From the NCBI RefSeq assembly GCF_040812395.1, contig NZ_JBFNXH010000012.1:62001-126000 (forward strand): DNA of 64,000 bases. Reading direction: 5' to 3'. The stretch's first letter is position 1; each line of letters starts with the position of its first letter. The stretch comes from Paenibacillus_E sp040812395 (GTDB lineage Bacteria; Bacillota; Bacilli; Paenibacillales; NBRC-103111). A program made the position numbers and the translations under genes. The notes under the pieces were generated by a model. That model had not been told where the DNA came from. It was given only the letters and a program-made list of their open reading frames with translations, and searched no databases. Below are positions 1 through 9,364 of the stretch, in pieces.

Positions 1-1520
1 CGGAACTGATCCACGATATGAATAAAAAATTCCTCCGCTTGCTTGGATAGCGCGGCGCCGGTATGAATTTCCTTCATCCCTTTGTCCATCGCGTCATTGA
101 TGCGCAGGGACTCCTTGTGGATGTTTTGGAGCAGCGAGGCAATTTGATGCGCAGAGCCTGAAGCGTTATCCGCAAGCTTGCGAACTTCACCTGCGACAAC
201 AGCAAAGCCTGAGCCATGCTCGCCGGCACGCGCCGCTTCAATCGAGGCATTGAGCGCAAGCAGCTTCGTCTGCTCCGCGATATCGGAGATCGCATGAATG
301 GCGACGCCGATTTCATCAGAATGACTGCGCAATAATGCGGCTCGGGAGATCGCCTCATCTGTGGCTGAGGAGATCATCGCAATCTGGCCGTTCATGTTCT
401 CCACAATCGCCTTGCCGGATTCGGCGCTTTGCAGCGCACTTCCGGACGCATCCGACACGGTAAACACGGCTTCCGTAATCCGTTGAATCGTCGTTGCCAT
501 CTCTTCCATGGAGCGTGCGCTTTCATTCGTGCTCGATTGCTGTGCGCTCGCCCCTTCAGCTACAGCCTGAACCGATTCATTTACGTTGGCATTCATTTCA
601 AGCAAGTGATGCGCCTCTTTGGTAAATCGATCTGTCGATTCGACGAAGAGATCAGACGTATGTGAAACCTTGGAAACGATGGCTTTGAGGATGCCGTTGA
701 TATTACCGGACATCGTTTTCATAGCCTCATATACGGAACCAATCTCATCATTGGAACGGACAGGATGTTCAGCTAATTGTCGATTGGCTGCAAGCAAATC
801 TCCTTTTGCCATACTTTCTGCGCTGGAGACAATCCACTGTAGTGGACGAATCGCTCGTGAGACCAAAATCGTAACCACGCCAAGTCCGACCAGCGTCAAA
901 ATCAGCATCAGCATGTAAAGCGGCATATTGCCCTTGATCACGTTGCCTGAGATGCTCTCGGTCACTCCTGCCGCTGTATCAATACCTAGAACAGCGATCG
1001 TCTTCCCATCGGCATTTTTCACAGGGGCATACGTCGAAATATACTTACCGTATTTCGGGTTCTCAATGAGCGGCGAACTAGCTGTCTCTCCCTTGAGCAG
1101 CGCTTGCACCGCATTCTCCGGGATATCGGTCACCTCATTAATCGGTGAAGCGGAATCCGAGCCTTTGGGCTGCCCATCAATCATAATAAGCGGCTTTCCC
1201 GTCTCGTCAATACGAACCAAATACACATATAGCGCGCCAATTTGCGTACGGAATTGATCTAATTCCTTCCGAATGCTCCAGTAGAGTTCATTCTCTTTCT
1301 CATCTTTTAGGAATTGTGTCACCTTACTTACATCAAGCTGATCAACATAGCTTTGCGACAGCCTGATCCCATAGCTGGAAATCGCTTCTGACGCCGCCTT
1401 TTTGGAGCCGCTTACTTCCATCACAATATAGCCCGCTGACAAGGCAAGAATGACGATCATCACAGTAACGACAATACGGGCTGCAAGTCTTTTTCTTATT
1501 CCTAATACCCAACGAAACAT
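1..1520 (-). CDS. Methyl-accepting chemotaxis protein (C-terminus beyond left edge)
   Basis: Transmembrane chemoreceptor that senses an extracellular ligand and controls CheA through CheW. Reading down from ATG 1518-1520, preceded by AAAGGGG, the frame is open to the window edge (506 codons). A first membrane helix lies near residues 10-32, an extracytoplasmic sensor region follows (about 35-195, Cache-like in layout), then a second helix (about 195-217) and a HAMP segment (SRAIRPL...). The signalling domain contains the conserved hairpin-tip region with EAARAGEHGSGFAVVAGEVR near residue 428. It ends outside the window, so the C-terminal pentapeptide cannot be judged. It is divergent from the two-component pair to its right. 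Family assignment is secure; the ligand is unknown. Confidence 0.95.
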   Translation of the reverse strand, partial: MFRWVLGIRKRLAARIVVTVMIVILALSAGYIVMEVSGSKKAASEAISSYGIRLSQSYVDQLDVSKVTQFLKDEKENELYWSIRKELDQFRTQIGALYVYLVRIDETGKPLIMIDGQPKGSDSASPINEVTDIPENAVQALLKGETASSPLIENPKYGKYISTYAPVKNADGKTIAVLGIDTAAGVTESISGNVIKGNMPLYMLMLILTLVGLGVVTILVSRAIRPLQWIVSSAESMAKGDLLAANRQLAEHPVRSNDEIGSVYEAMKTMSGNINGILKAIVSKVSHTSDLFVESTDRFTKEAHHLLEMNANVNESVQAVAEGASAQQSSTNESARSMEEMATTIQRITEAVFTVSDASGSALQSAESGKAIVENMNGQIAMISSATDEAISRAALLRSHSDEIGVAIHAISDIAEQTKLLALNASIEAARAGEHGSGFAVVAGEVRKLADNASGSAHQIASLLQNIHKESLRINDAMDKGMKEIHTGAALSKQAEEFFIHIVDQF

Positions 1521-1710
1521 CGGAAATCCCCTTTAACCGTAAAATGTATTCGACCACTTTCGACATTATAGACAAAAAATCCTTCTTTTGGACTAGAAAT
1601 AACGGGTCTAGCAATCATCGATGATCATCTATAGGCGATTGGATGAATCGTCCCATAGAATGACCTTACTATGGTATAATAATTGAACACTTTATGATAG
1701 GGTGACACCC

Positions 1711-3225
1711 ATGACGATCCTTCTAATTTTACTTATGATTGCCGCCATCACACTCTTTATTGCCAAGGCGCGAAACCCTTCCGCCTATTGGATGGGCTTC
1801 GTTCTGGTAGGCTGGTTTTTGAGCATGTCAGGGTTGATTTTGTTTATTGCCAAATACGGCGGTTTCTACTACCGCGTGAATATTGTTCTGTTTTTCAACG
1901 ATGCCATTCGCAATCTGCTGTTGAATGCGCCGATCAAAATCGAAGGCATCTCCCGGATGATTACAGCGGGAAGATCCCTTTTTATTTTCTCCTTGATCGG
2001 ACTGTCCGTCTCTTTCATGTCCTATAAACCGACCAAACGGATATGGAACATTCATGCGCTCAGTTTCCTGCCAGCTCTGGCTAATCTCATTTTCTACGAT
2101 CCGGTCATTTATAAATGGATGCTGACGGTGATGGATCGTCAACATACCTATGTGATTGGTTGGGTAACTCGCGGTTGGCTTGTACTAGCTGCTTTAGCGG
2201 CTATTTACATTCTGATTTGGAAATATAAACGCGTTACGATTCCATGGGTGAAACGGCAAAGTCAGTTTACGATGATGGGTGTCTTCTCACTTGTTTTGTT
2301 TTATTTTTACCTCGGCTTTATGGGACCCTTGCAGGTTTTTGATGTGCGGACGTTCTACGTGCTGTACTCAGATTTCTCCAATTTCAACCCGCCGCTAACT
2401 CTTGTCGAATGGTATGCGAGCATCGGCTTTACAGGCATCTTGTCTTTAATCAGCATCCTAGCGATCTGGCGATACACTGAGATCGAAATGAAGATGGGCA
2501 AAGAGGATTTGATGCTGGACCGAAAGCTCAATACCGCCAATATGGGAGCTCAGGTGTTCACTCATGCTGTGAAGAATCAGTTAATCATGATCCAACTGCT
2601 CATTAAGCAAGCCCATCACCAAGCACAGCTTATTCATGCCATGGATGGACAAGCGATTGAAATGCCTCTGACCAAAGCCGATGATATCGTGAATCAAACA
2701 TTGGGAAGGCTGGATCAGCTGTACAAATCGTTCAAAACAAGCCATCTTCAGTTGAAGCCCCATTCGGTTCAGAAGCTTATTTCTCACACGCTCGAAAGGA
2801 TGCCGTCAGTCCCGGCACACATCACAATCGGAGCTGAATGGCCTCAGGAAGAGACGATGATTCTGGCTGACCATGACCACATGTCAGAAGTGCTTTACAA
2901 CCTGTTGATTAATGCAGTTGAAGCTATTGAAGATGACAGGGCAGGCTTCATTGACCTTAAGGTGTACGTAGAGGACAATTGGGTCATTATTAAAATCACC
3001 GATACTGGCCAAGGAATTCCAGAGCATCTGCAGGAACAGATCTTTGATCCTTTTTACACGAATAAGAATACAACTAAAAATTGGGGCGTTGGCTTATCAT
3101 ATGTGAAGCACATTGTGCTGGGGCATTATGGACGCATCCATTTGGAGAGTAAACCAGGGAAAGGCAGCACGTTCCAACTGATTATCCCCCTTTATGTGTT
3201 AAAAACGGAAACAAAGAAAGGTTGA
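1711..3225 (+). CDS. Membrane sensor histidine kinase
   Basis: Orphan-type sensor kinase of about 504 residues. The N-terminal half (about 1-245) has several hydrophobic helices and no recognisable sensor domain. The kinase core has a putative phospho-acceptor in FTHAVKNQL (near 283), an N box LLINAVEA (about 400), a G1 box DTGQGIPE (about 430) and a G2 box WGVGLSY (about 458). A GTG at 1702 is possible, but ATG 1711 is preferred because AGGGTG lies about 6 nt upstream of it and would overlap the GTG. Its stop touches the following response regulator, so the two genes are one operon and almost certainly cognate. The signal is unknown. Confidence 0.9.
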   Translation: MTILLILLMIAAITLFIAKARNPSAYWMGFVLVGWFLSMSGLILFIAKYGGFYYRVNIVLFFNDAIRNLLLNAPIKIEGISRMITAGRSLFIFSLIGLSVSFMSYKPTKRIWNIHALSFLPALANLIFYDPVIYKWMLTVMDRQHTYVIGWVTRGWLVLAALAAIYILIWKYKRVTIPWVKRQSQFTMMGVFSLVLFYFYLGFMGPLQVFDVRTFYVLYSDFSNFNPPLTLVEWYASIGFTGILSLISILAIWRYTEIEMKMGKEDLMLDRKLNTANMGAQVFTHAVKNQLIMIQLLIKQAHHQAQLIHAMDGQAIEMPLTKADDIVNQTLGRLDQLYKSFKTSHLQLKPHSVQKLISHTLERMPSVPAHITIGAEWPQEETMILADHDHMSEVLYNLLINAVEAIEDDRAGFIDLKVYVEDNWVIIKITDTGQGIPEHLQEQIFDPFYTNKNTTKNWGVGLSYVKHIVLGHYGRIHLESKPGKGSTFQLIIPLYVLKTETKKG

Positions 3226-3230
3226 GTGGC

Positions 3231-3929
3231 ATGACTTCGCGCATTCGCATTATTGTGGCTGAGGATTTGGACGTTCTGAGGGAACACTTCTGTACCCTCA
3301 TTGATGACGAAGATGATCTGACGATGATCGGACAGGCTTCCAGCGGCAAGGATGTGCTGCGGCTTATAGCTGAGCTGGGGGCTCCCGACATCATCTTAAT
3401 GGATATTGAAATGGACATGAAGCATGATGGCATTATTACGGCGCAAAAAGTGCTGGAATTGTATCCAAATACGCGTATTATCTTCTTGACGGTACATGAG
3501 GATGACGAAACCGTGTTCAGCGCTTTCGAAACTGGCGCCGTTGATTATGTGCTAAAGACGAGCTCCAGTGAAGCGATTATTGGCAGTATTCGTTCAGCGT
3601 ACAAAGGAAATGTGCAGGTTTGGCCTGAGTTCGCCTACAAAATCAAAAATGAATTCTCACGTATCCGGCGTAATCAGGAAACGCTGCTGAAGGCTACCCT
3701 CATTCTTTCACAAATGACGCCATCTGAGCTTGCCATTCTCGATCTGCTGCTCAAAGAATTGAAAATAACAGAAATCGCCAAACAGCGGCAAGTTGAGCTA
3801 TCCACCATCAAATCGCAAATCAATGTCATTTTGAAAAAATTCAACAAGAAGCGAACCAAAGAAGTCACCGCACTGCTGCGCGAGCTGAATGTGACGCCAT
3901 TTCTACAAAAAGCAAGAGGAGGGCTATAA
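3231..3929 (+). CDS. Response regulator with LuxR/NarL-type HTH output
   Basis: Two-component regulator of 232 residues. It has an N-terminal receiver with the acidic pair in VAEDLD, a phospho-acceptor Asp in LMDIEMD (about 57) and the conserved Lys in YVLKTS (about 107). The C-terminal output has a LuxR-like helix-turn-helix (TEIAKQRQVELSTIKSQINV). ATG 3231 is chosen because AAAGAAAGG lies about 9 nt upstream; the in-frame TTG at 3222 would abut that ribosome site. It is co-transcribed with the upstream kinase, and an intrinsic terminator overlaps its last codons. Targets are not evident. Confidence 0.9.
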   Translation: MTSRIRIIVAEDLDVLREHFCTLIDDEDDLTMIGQASSGKDVLRLIAELGAPDIILMDIEMDMKHDGIITAQKVLELYPNTRIIFLTVHEDDETVFSAFETGAVDYVLKTSSSEAIIGSIRSAYKGNVQVWPEFAYKIKNEFSRIRRNQETLLKATLILSQMTPSELAILDLLLKELKITEIAKQRQVELSTIKSQINVILKKFNKKRTKEVTALLRELNVTPFLQKARGGL

Positions 3930-3947
3930 GCCCTCCTCTTGCTTTTT
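3911..3947 (+). terminator. Intrinsic terminator overlapping the response regulator stop
   Basis: A perfect 15-bp stem (AGCAAGAGGAGGGCT at 3911-3925 with its complement at 3929-3943) has a 3-nt loop and is followed by TTTTT. The left arm encodes the last residues of the regulator, so the coding region ends inside the hairpin. Confidence 0.93.
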
Positions 3948-3959
3948 ATCGATGAATGG

Positions 3960-5051
3960 TTACGGTTGAACAGCTTTGATCGCCGGTTCTGTTGTCATGA
4001 AGTTTTCTGAAGGCACAGCGCTTTGCATTTTGCCGTTAGCAACGAACAGCTTTTGCAAATTGTCGAACCATTTCTTCGCGGAGCCATCCTTGAACACTTC
4101 CGCTTGCTTCTTGCTATCGATCCAGTCAATGGAGGTTAACTCCTCTTTCAGACTGTCTTCGGGCACTTGCGTATAAGCGGCCGTCAGTTTAACAGCTTCA
4201 TCCAGATGAGCGATTTTATAGTCCGTCGTTTTATTCATAGCTTTCATGAATTTCTCAACTAGCTCAGGCTTTTCTTTCAGGAACTTAGCGCTCACAACCC
4301 AACTGGACGGAAAGCTGTATTCAGGGAAGAAGCTGCTGTTATCCCCCAATTTGATCATGTTCTCTTTGCCGACCTGCTTTTCAATCTCTGCTGTGTAAGG
4401 AGACCAGATCGCAACAGCGTCAACTTTGCCTGCAACATAAGCAGTTACAGCGCCAGCAACATCCATATTGACGATATTCACGTCGCTTGCTTTCAGACCC
4501 GCTTTCTCGAGACCCAAATTAAGCACCATTTCTCCGGAAGTTCCTTTTGGAACCCCAACGATTTTACCTTTGAGGTCTTTCCATTCTTTAATGCCGGATT
4601 TCTTCGTTGCGTAAACCATATCGGATTTGCCAAGAGAAACAAGACCAATAATGTTGCCTTGACCTTGCGCGGAAAGGAATGTGGCTCCAGGCCCGATGTA
4701 CGCAATATCTACATCCCCGGAAGCCATCGCTTGAAACTCAGGAGGGCCGCTGAGAAATTTCACCGCGTTTAATTTGACGCCTGCTTCTTTGAAAAATCCT
4801 TTCTCTTCTCCGACAGTAATCGGAGCTGCTCCACCCATATTCGGCATATAAGCGAAATTAATGGTTTGCACTTTCTCTTCCGTCTTCGTTGGTGCCGGCG
4901 TGCTGACCGCAGAGGAAGCTTGAGCAGCTGGCGATGATGCAGCGGAGCCAGCGCTGGGGCCGCCTGAACCGCAAGCGCCTAGAAGAAGTGTCACGCTGAC
5001 TAGTGCCGCTGATACAGTAAGCTTAGGAAACGATTTGAAGCTAGTAATCAT
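3960..5051 (-). CDS. ABC transporter substrate-binding lipoprotein, sulfonate/taurine/nitrate (SsuA/TauA) type
   Basis: Extracellular ligand-binding lipoprotein of 363 residues for an SsuABC-like importer. It has a type II signal peptide with lipobox LLLGAC and a low-complexity Ser/Ala linker. The mature NMT1/SsuA-like fold follows (INFAYMPNMGGAAPITVGEE..., DLKGKIVGVPKGTSGE). Ribosome site GGGAGGG is 8 nt before ATG 5051. It is the last gene after sulfatase, permease and ATPase, so an organosulfate or sulfonate ligand is plausible. The ligand is inferred from neighbours; the same family also binds taurine, nitrate-like anions and pyrimidine precursors. Confidence 0.88.
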   Translation of the reverse strand: MITSFKSFPKLTVSAALVSVTLLLGACGSGGPSAGSAASSPAAQASSAVSTPAPTKTEEKVQTINFAYMPNMGGAAPITVGEEKGFFKEAGVKLNAVKFLSGPPEFQAMASGDVDIAYIGPGATFLSAQGQGNIIGLVSLGKSDMVYATKKSGIKEWKDLKGKIVGVPKGTSGEMVLNLGLEKAGLKASDVNIVNMDVAGAVTAYVAGKVDAVAIWSPYTAEIEKQVGKENMIKLGDNSSFFPEYSFPSSWVVSAKFLKEKPELVEKFMKAMNKTTDYKIAHLDEAVKLTAAYTQVPEDSLKEELTSIDWIDSKKQAEVFKDGSAKKWFDNLQKLFVANGKMQSAVPSENFMTTEPAIKAVQP

Positions 5052-5109
5052 AGATAAAACCCTCCCTATATCTAATTATATATCTCCAGGCTTTCGCCGG
5101 ATGAACCTG

Positions 5110-5937
5110 TTATTTCGATACTTCGAGATATTCACGATACACTTTGGACCAAATTTCATTCTTAATGCTAATGAATCGTTCATCCAGCTTGGTTGACTGA
5201 TCGCGTGGGTAAGGGATGTCTACATCAATGATTTCTTTAATCCGGCCTGGCCTCGCACTCATAATAATGACGCGCTGCGCCAGAATAACCGCTTCCTCCA
5301 CATCATGGGTGATGAAGAAGCATGTTTTCTTTTCTTTCTGCCATGTCTTGAGCAGTTCTTCCTGGAGCTGCGCTCTTGTCTGCGCGTCTAAAGCACCGAA
5401 TGGTTCATCCATGAGCAGCACTTCCGGCTCTACTGCATACGCTCTGGCGATTGCGACACGCTGCTTCATCCCGCCGGACAGCTCCTTCGGATACGCATGA
5501 GCAAAATCCTTCAAGCCGACCAGCTCCAAATAGTGTTCGGCCTTCGACTTGCGTTCCTGCTTGCTCAAGCCGCGGAGCTTCAACCCGAACTCGATGTTCT
5601 TCAAGACGGTTTTCCAAGGGAACAACGCATACTGCTGGAACACGACACCACGTTCCTTACCAGGGCCCTTCACTTCCACACCATCGACCTGAACAGAGCC
5701 GGAAGTCGCTTCCTCTAAACCGCCGATAATGTTCAGCAGCGTCGTTTTGCCACAGCCACTGGGACCGACGACGCAGACGAATTCATTTTGCATAATGGAG
5801 AGGTCGGTGTTCTGAAGGGCGATGGTGTCGCCATTACGTCCTTTGTACACCTTAGAAAGCCCGCGAATTTCTATCTTGCTGGAAGCCGCTCCACGCTGCA
5901 TCCGCGTACCTTCTACCCTTGCCGCAGTTCCTGCCAT
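5110..5937 (-). CDS. ABC transporter ATP-binding protein (SsuB/TauB family)
   Basis: Cytoplasmic ATPase of 275 residues. It has Walker A GPSGCGKTTL, Q-loop region VVFQQYALFPWK, signature LSGGMKQR, Walker B VLLMDEPFGALD and switch His FITHDVEEA, all intact. Start ATG 5937 is favoured by GGAGG 8 nt upstream, giving a 25-nt overlap with the permease gene. A second ATG at 5901 with AGAAGG upstream is a weaker alternative. It should energise the neighbouring permease for organosulfur uptake. Family is certain; substrate is inferred from context. Confidence 0.92.
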   Translation of the reverse strand: MAGTAARVEGTRMQRGAASSKIEIRGLSKVYKGRNGDTIALQNTDLSIMQNEFVCVVGPSGCGKTTLLNIIGGLEEATSGSVQVDGVEVKGPGKERGVVFQQYALFPWKTVLKNIEFGLKLRGLSKQERKSKAEHYLELVGLKDFAHAYPKELSGGMKQRVAIARAYAVEPEVLLMDEPFGALDAQTRAQLQEELLKTWQKEKKTCFFITHDVEEAVILAQRVIIMSARPGRIKEIIDVDIPYPRDQSTKLDERFISIKNEIWSKVYREYLEVSK

Positions 5938-6674
5938 CCTGTCAGCCTCCTCTCCAGAAATAGAACGAATTTATCCATTGCAAGTCCGATGACCCCAATG
6001 ATGATAATACCGAGAATAACAACATCCATCCGGAAATACAAACTTGCTTCCATAATCATATTGCCAAGACCTTTGTTCGCCCCTGTCAGCTCAGCGGCAA
6101 CCAGTGTCGTCCATGCTGCGGCAAGTCCAAGTCTGACACCAACGAGAATATAGGGAAAGGAAGCAGGAACAATAACTTCCATGAAAATATGTTTATCCTT
6201 GGCGCCAAGCACTCGCGCAGCGCGGATTAGTGTAGGATCAACGTTGCGAACCCCTTGGAAAATCGAGATCACCATGACGAGAAACGTTGCCACGAAAATG
6301 ACGCTGATTTTAGCAGATTCCCCTACACCCTGTGAGACAATAACAAGAGGGATTAAGGCAATCGGTGGAATGGTACGAAAAAATTGAATCCATGGATCAA
6401 CAATCGCACGAACAATGGCATACCAAGCCATCAAAAAGGCGACCGGGATCGCTACAATCAAGCCGAGCGAGAAACCGCCAATGACACGCAGCAAGCTTGC
6501 CCAAACATTGGTTAACATACGGCCGCTGAAGGCTTCGACCTGCAACGCTTTTAACACCTTGATGGGTGATGCAATAATCGCTCCGACTGCCGGGATGGCA
6601 GAGAGCAGGTACCATACGATAAGTCCGAGGACGATCGAGATCACCGTCAGCAACCAGCTAGGGACTTTTTTCAT
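5913..6674 (-). CDS. ABC transporter permease (SsuC/TauC family)
   Basis: Integral membrane permease of 253 residues with about six helices. The BPD_transp_1 coupling region EAARVLGAK-like is seen here as IRAARVLGAKDKHIFMEVIV. The start is an ATG with GGAG about 9 nt upstream, 35 nt after the sulfatase stop, which supports one operon. It pairs with the overlapping ATPase gene and the binding lipoprotein. Length and motif position are normal for the family. Confidence 0.92.
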   Translation of the reverse strand: MKKVPSWLLTVISIVLGLIVWYLLSAIPAVGAIIASPIKVLKALQVEAFSGRMLTNVWASLLRVIGGFSLGLIVAIPVAFLMAWYAIVRAIVDPWIQFFRTIPPIALIPLVIVSQGVGESAKISVIFVATFLVMVISIFQGVRNVDPTLIRAARVLGAKDKHIFMEVIVPASFPYILVGVRLGLAAAWTTLVAAELTGANKGLGNMIMEASLYFRMDVVILGIIIIGVIGLAMDKFVLFLERRLTGWQELRQG

Positions 6675-6709
6675 GTGATCAGGCTCCTTCTTCGTTTATT
6701 TCAGTTCCC

Positions 6710-8170
6710 CTAACCGTCGTATGCGGGCTGCAGCGCTTCACTTTTATACTTGCTTCTGATGATGCCCGCTTCTTCGTTCCAACCGGCCTTCTCCAGTCGG
6801 AGCACCCAATCTTCGGCTTTCAAATATTTCCATGGCCCGGTTTCCAGCACTTTTTGCATCGGATCTACTTTATAGCCCGGCTTACGCGCTTGTTCATGCT
6901 GCCAAGCTGCGAGACGGTGATCCATCTCCTTGACGATGTCCGGATAGTCGGCCGCCACATTACGCGTTTGGTTCGGATCGTTCTTCATGTCGTACAAAGT
7001 CACTTCATCAAAGTGCAAGTACAAGCCTGGGTGATAGGTACGGATAAAATACCAATCCTCGTCACGCACAGCACGCTGGCACACATACAGCGCATGATCC
7101 ATGACCAGGTAATCCCGGCCTTGCCAATGTTCACCCTTCAGTGCTGGCAGGAACGATTGACCGTCCCAACCGGATGGAACCTTCAATCCGACCATATCGG
7201 TAATTGTCGCAATGACATCGACATTGTAAACAAATCCATCTACGACTTCACCAGGCTGTGTGACGCCGGGAACTTTCATGATGAGCGGGATATGATGAAC
7301 GGCCTCCGTCGCGCTTGCATGCTCAATATAGATGCCCTGCTCTCCTAGCGATTCTGCATGGTCAGCACTGATGATGAAGCATACCTCATCTTCAATACCA
7401 AGCTCGCGCAGCGTATCTAGAAGTTCGCCCACATGCTTGTCCATGTAGCTGATGCCGCCGTCGTAGCCGTCAACTGCATGCTTGAAATCGTCGCGATTCG
7501 CGATTTGCCCCGGCATGGTGGCTGGATACTTATTTCCCCAATGAAGGAATGTTGCCGAACGCGGGAAGCTGTCCTTCTGTTGGCTGGCAATCATCGCCTC
7601 ATCCGGGAATGCCTTAACAGGCTCGTCTTTCCACTGCTCCATGTATTCGATTGGGTAAGTGTAGAACGTATGCGGGTCCCAGTATTGAATGTGCAGGAAA
7701 TAGTTCTCATCCTTGCCGTGCTGCTTCAGCCAAGGAATGACGGAAGCGTTTACTTCATCGGCATTTTCATTGCCTTCCTTCAACGTATGTGTATGTACCT
7801 CATTCCAGCCGGCGAAATACCACCAGGCATGGTGCCTGTCACCGAATGTGGAGAAGGTAACCGTTTTATAGCCCGCATTGCGTAAATGTCTCGTAAAGAA
7901 AGGAACTTCTTCGCTGTGTCCGTCTCCATCCGGATATTGAAACTCACCGCCGGGCCCCCAATGTGTCAATGCGCCATGATGAATGCCAAAGCGGCCAGAC
8001 ATAAAGCTCGCTCTTGATGGCACACAAGGAGACGAAGCTGTATAGCAGCTGTTAAATCTCATTCCGCTGGATGCAATCTTATCGATATTCGGCGTTGTTT
8101 TCCGGTTATAGCCGTAACAGCTCATATGGTCCGGGCGAAGCGAATCGATATCCAAGTAAATCATTCTCAT
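6710..8170 (-). CDS. Cytoplasmic type I sulfatase (Cys-type)
   Basis: Sulfate ester hydrolase of 486 residues of the alkaline phosphatase superfamily. Metal-binding Asp residues are at the N-terminus (YLDIDSLRPDHMSCYGY). The formylglycine precursor motif is CVPSRASFMSGR, with Cys as the residue to be oxidised. Further motifs are SADHAESLGEQG and HIPLIMKVPG. ATG 8170 is chosen because AGGAGG lies 8 nt upstream; an upstream extension to 8257 lacks a ribosome site. There is no signal peptide, so it acts inside the cell. As first gene before an SsuABC-type importer, it likely releases sulfate from an imported sulfate ester for sulfur supply. The activating enzyme (FGE or anSME) is not in this window. 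Confidence 0.9.
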   Translation of the reverse strand: MRMIYLDIDSLRPDHMSCYGYNRKTTPNIDKIASSGMRFNSCYTASSPCVPSRASFMSGRFGIHHGALTHWGPGGEFQYPDGDGHSEEVPFFTRHLRNAGYKTVTFSTFGDRHHAWWYFAGWNEVHTHTLKEGNENADEVNASVIPWLKQHGKDENYFLHIQYWDPHTFYTYPIEYMEQWKDEPVKAFPDEAMIASQQKDSFPRSATFLHWGNKYPATMPGQIANRDDFKHAVDGYDGGISYMDKHVGELLDTLRELGIEDEVCFIISADHAESLGEQGIYIEHASATEAVHHIPLIMKVPGVTQPGEVVDGFVYNVDVIATITDMVGLKVPSGWDGQSFLPALKGEHWQGRDYLVMDHALYVCQRAVRDEDWYFIRTYHPGLYLHFDEVTLYDMKNDPNQTRNVAADYPDIVKEMDHRLAAWQHEQARKPGYKVDPMQKVLETGPWKYLKAEDWVLRLEKAGWNEEAGIIRSKYKSEALQPAYDG

Positions 8171-8245
8171 AATTCGTACCTCCTGGCTGCTATGTAAAGT
8201 TATCGTGAAGATGATTCTATTGTATTTATAATTTTCAGACTTTAT

Positions 8246-8268
8246 AAGGTTGAACATTTTTCAACCTT
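8246..8268. promoter_or_regulatory. Inverted repeat upstream of the sulfatase operon
   Basis: AAGGTTGAA at 8246-8254 and TTCAACCTT at 8260-8268 form 9-bp arms around a 5-nt centre. On the minus strand it lies in the region expected to hold the sulfatase promoter, so it may be an operator. On the plus strand it is followed by a T run and could instead be a terminator stopping antisense transcription before cwlJ. Confidence 0.5.
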
Positions 8269-8405
8269 TTTTCTTTACTCACGTTGGAGATCATTGTCAG
8301 AGGAGAACGAAACAGGAATGGCTACGACATTTTTCAAATAGACAATCACCTAATGCTGTAATCCAAATATATTGTTGATAGTACACATCTAACTGAGGTG
8401 AAAAT

Positions 8406-8834
8406 ATGGCTGTTGTAAAAGCAAGGGAGCAGGATATTAATATGCTAGCCCGTTTGCTTCGAGCGGAAGCAGAAGGCGAAGGGGAAAGAGGCATGCAGCT
8501 TGTCGGCAATGTAGGGATCAATCGAATTAGAGCCAACTGCTCAGACTTCAAGGGCATTCGTACGATTCCGCAAATGATCAACCAACCACATGCCTTTGAA
8601 GCGCTGCTGCATGCGCCTTATTATCAAAACGCAAGAGAGAGGGAAAGACGATTAGCACGCAAGGCTGTTAATGGGGAACGTTATTGGCCTGCAGAATTTA
8701 GCTTGTGGTATTTTAGACCAAAGGGCGACTGTCCGCCTACTTGGTATAATCAACCTTTAGTCGCGCGTTATAAGCTGCATTGCTTCTATCAGCCAACTTC
8801 CAAAGAATGTGAAAATATTTTCAATACGTATTAA
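8406..8834 (+). CDS. cwlJ: Spore cortex-lytic cell wall hydrolase CwlJ
   Basis: Germination-specific cortex hydrolase of the SleB/CwlJ family, 142 residues, the usual CwlJ length. It lacks a signal peptide and peptidoglycan-binding domain, as CwlJ does. Conserved stretches include MARLLRAEAEGEG-like LARLLRAEAEGEGERG (catalytic Glu), NVGINRIRANCSDFKGIRTI and WYFRPKGDCPPTWYNQP. In Bacillus, CwlJ sits in the spore coat and is activated by calcium dipicolinate. Ribosome site GAGGTG precedes the ATG. It is monocistronic and ends at a bidirectional terminator. No gerQ is adjacent. Confidence 0.95.
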   Translation: MAVVKAREQDINMLARLLRAEAEGEGERGMQLVGNVGINRIRANCSDFKGIRTIPQMINQPHAFEALLHAPYYQNARERERRLARKAVNGERYWPAEFSLWYFRPKGDCPPTWYNQPLVARYKLHCFYQPTSKECENIFNTY

Positions 8835-8865
8835 AAAAAATGAGCCTCTCGGCTCATTTTTTTAC
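8833..8865. terminator. Bidirectional terminator between convergent genes
   Basis: The stem AAAAAATGAGCC/GGCTCATTTTTT with a 4-nt loop lies between cwlJ (+) and the ABA4-like gene (-). A and T runs on both sides let it serve both transcripts. Confidence 0.88.
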
Positions 8866-8876
8866 TTTTAGATAAC

Positions 8877-9332
8877 TCAACGTTTAGTCCCAATAGGGGG
8901 AACCGCTTTGGAATCTTTCCTAATCGCTCGCAGCCCAAGATAGCACAGGAACCCAAGCGGACCAAACATGAGGATGAAAAATAAGAGCACCGACTGCACG
9001 GGCAGGGGGACGTATCGATGCTGCATATTATCTCGGTAGACGTAATGACCAATCGCTTGGTCGAAGCAGAGGATATGCAGCCAGACAAGCAGGGCAAAGT
9101 CCGGACTGGCCAACAGCCGAATGACCCCCGCCGCCGATCCAAAATCTTGGACAAAACCAAACCCCGAGCCTGCTATCGCCGTGATGATTCCAACTGCATA
9201 AAGCACCGCGAGGAATATCGGGAATATCGCCGTGTTAGCCAGGAATTGCGTCAACCGCCACTTGGGCAGCAGGATCATAAGCAACCAGAACGGCGTTGCG
9301 ATACTGGCAAGAGCAAACAATTGTACAAACAT
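8877..9332 (-). CDS. ABA4-like (DUF4281) membrane protein
   Basis: Integral membrane protein of 151 residues with four hydrophobic helices. The segment WLHILCFDQAIGHYVYRDN followed by PLPVQSVLLFFILMFGPLG matches the ABA4-like family, named after a plant neoxanthin-synthesis protein; the bacterial function is unknown. It follows a larger membrane gene by 32 nt in the same direction, and both are probably controlled by the TetR protein upstream. Family call is from motif memory, so moderate confidence. Confidence 0.7.
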   Translation of the reverse strand: MFVQLFALASIATPFWLLMILLPKWRLTQFLANTAIFPIFLAVLYAVGIITAIAGSGFGFVQDFGSAAGVIRLLASPDFALLVWLHILCFDQAIGHYVYRDNMQHRYVPLPVQSVLLFFILMFGPLGFLCYLGLRAIRKDSKAVPPIGTKR

Positions 9333-9364
9333 AGGCGAAATTCTCCTCTCCGAAATCTATTGGT

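Noticed and set aside
5216..5729. Plus-strand frames inside the ABC ATPase gene
   Set aside because: Mirror frames of a gene with intact Walker motifs; compositionally typical shadows.
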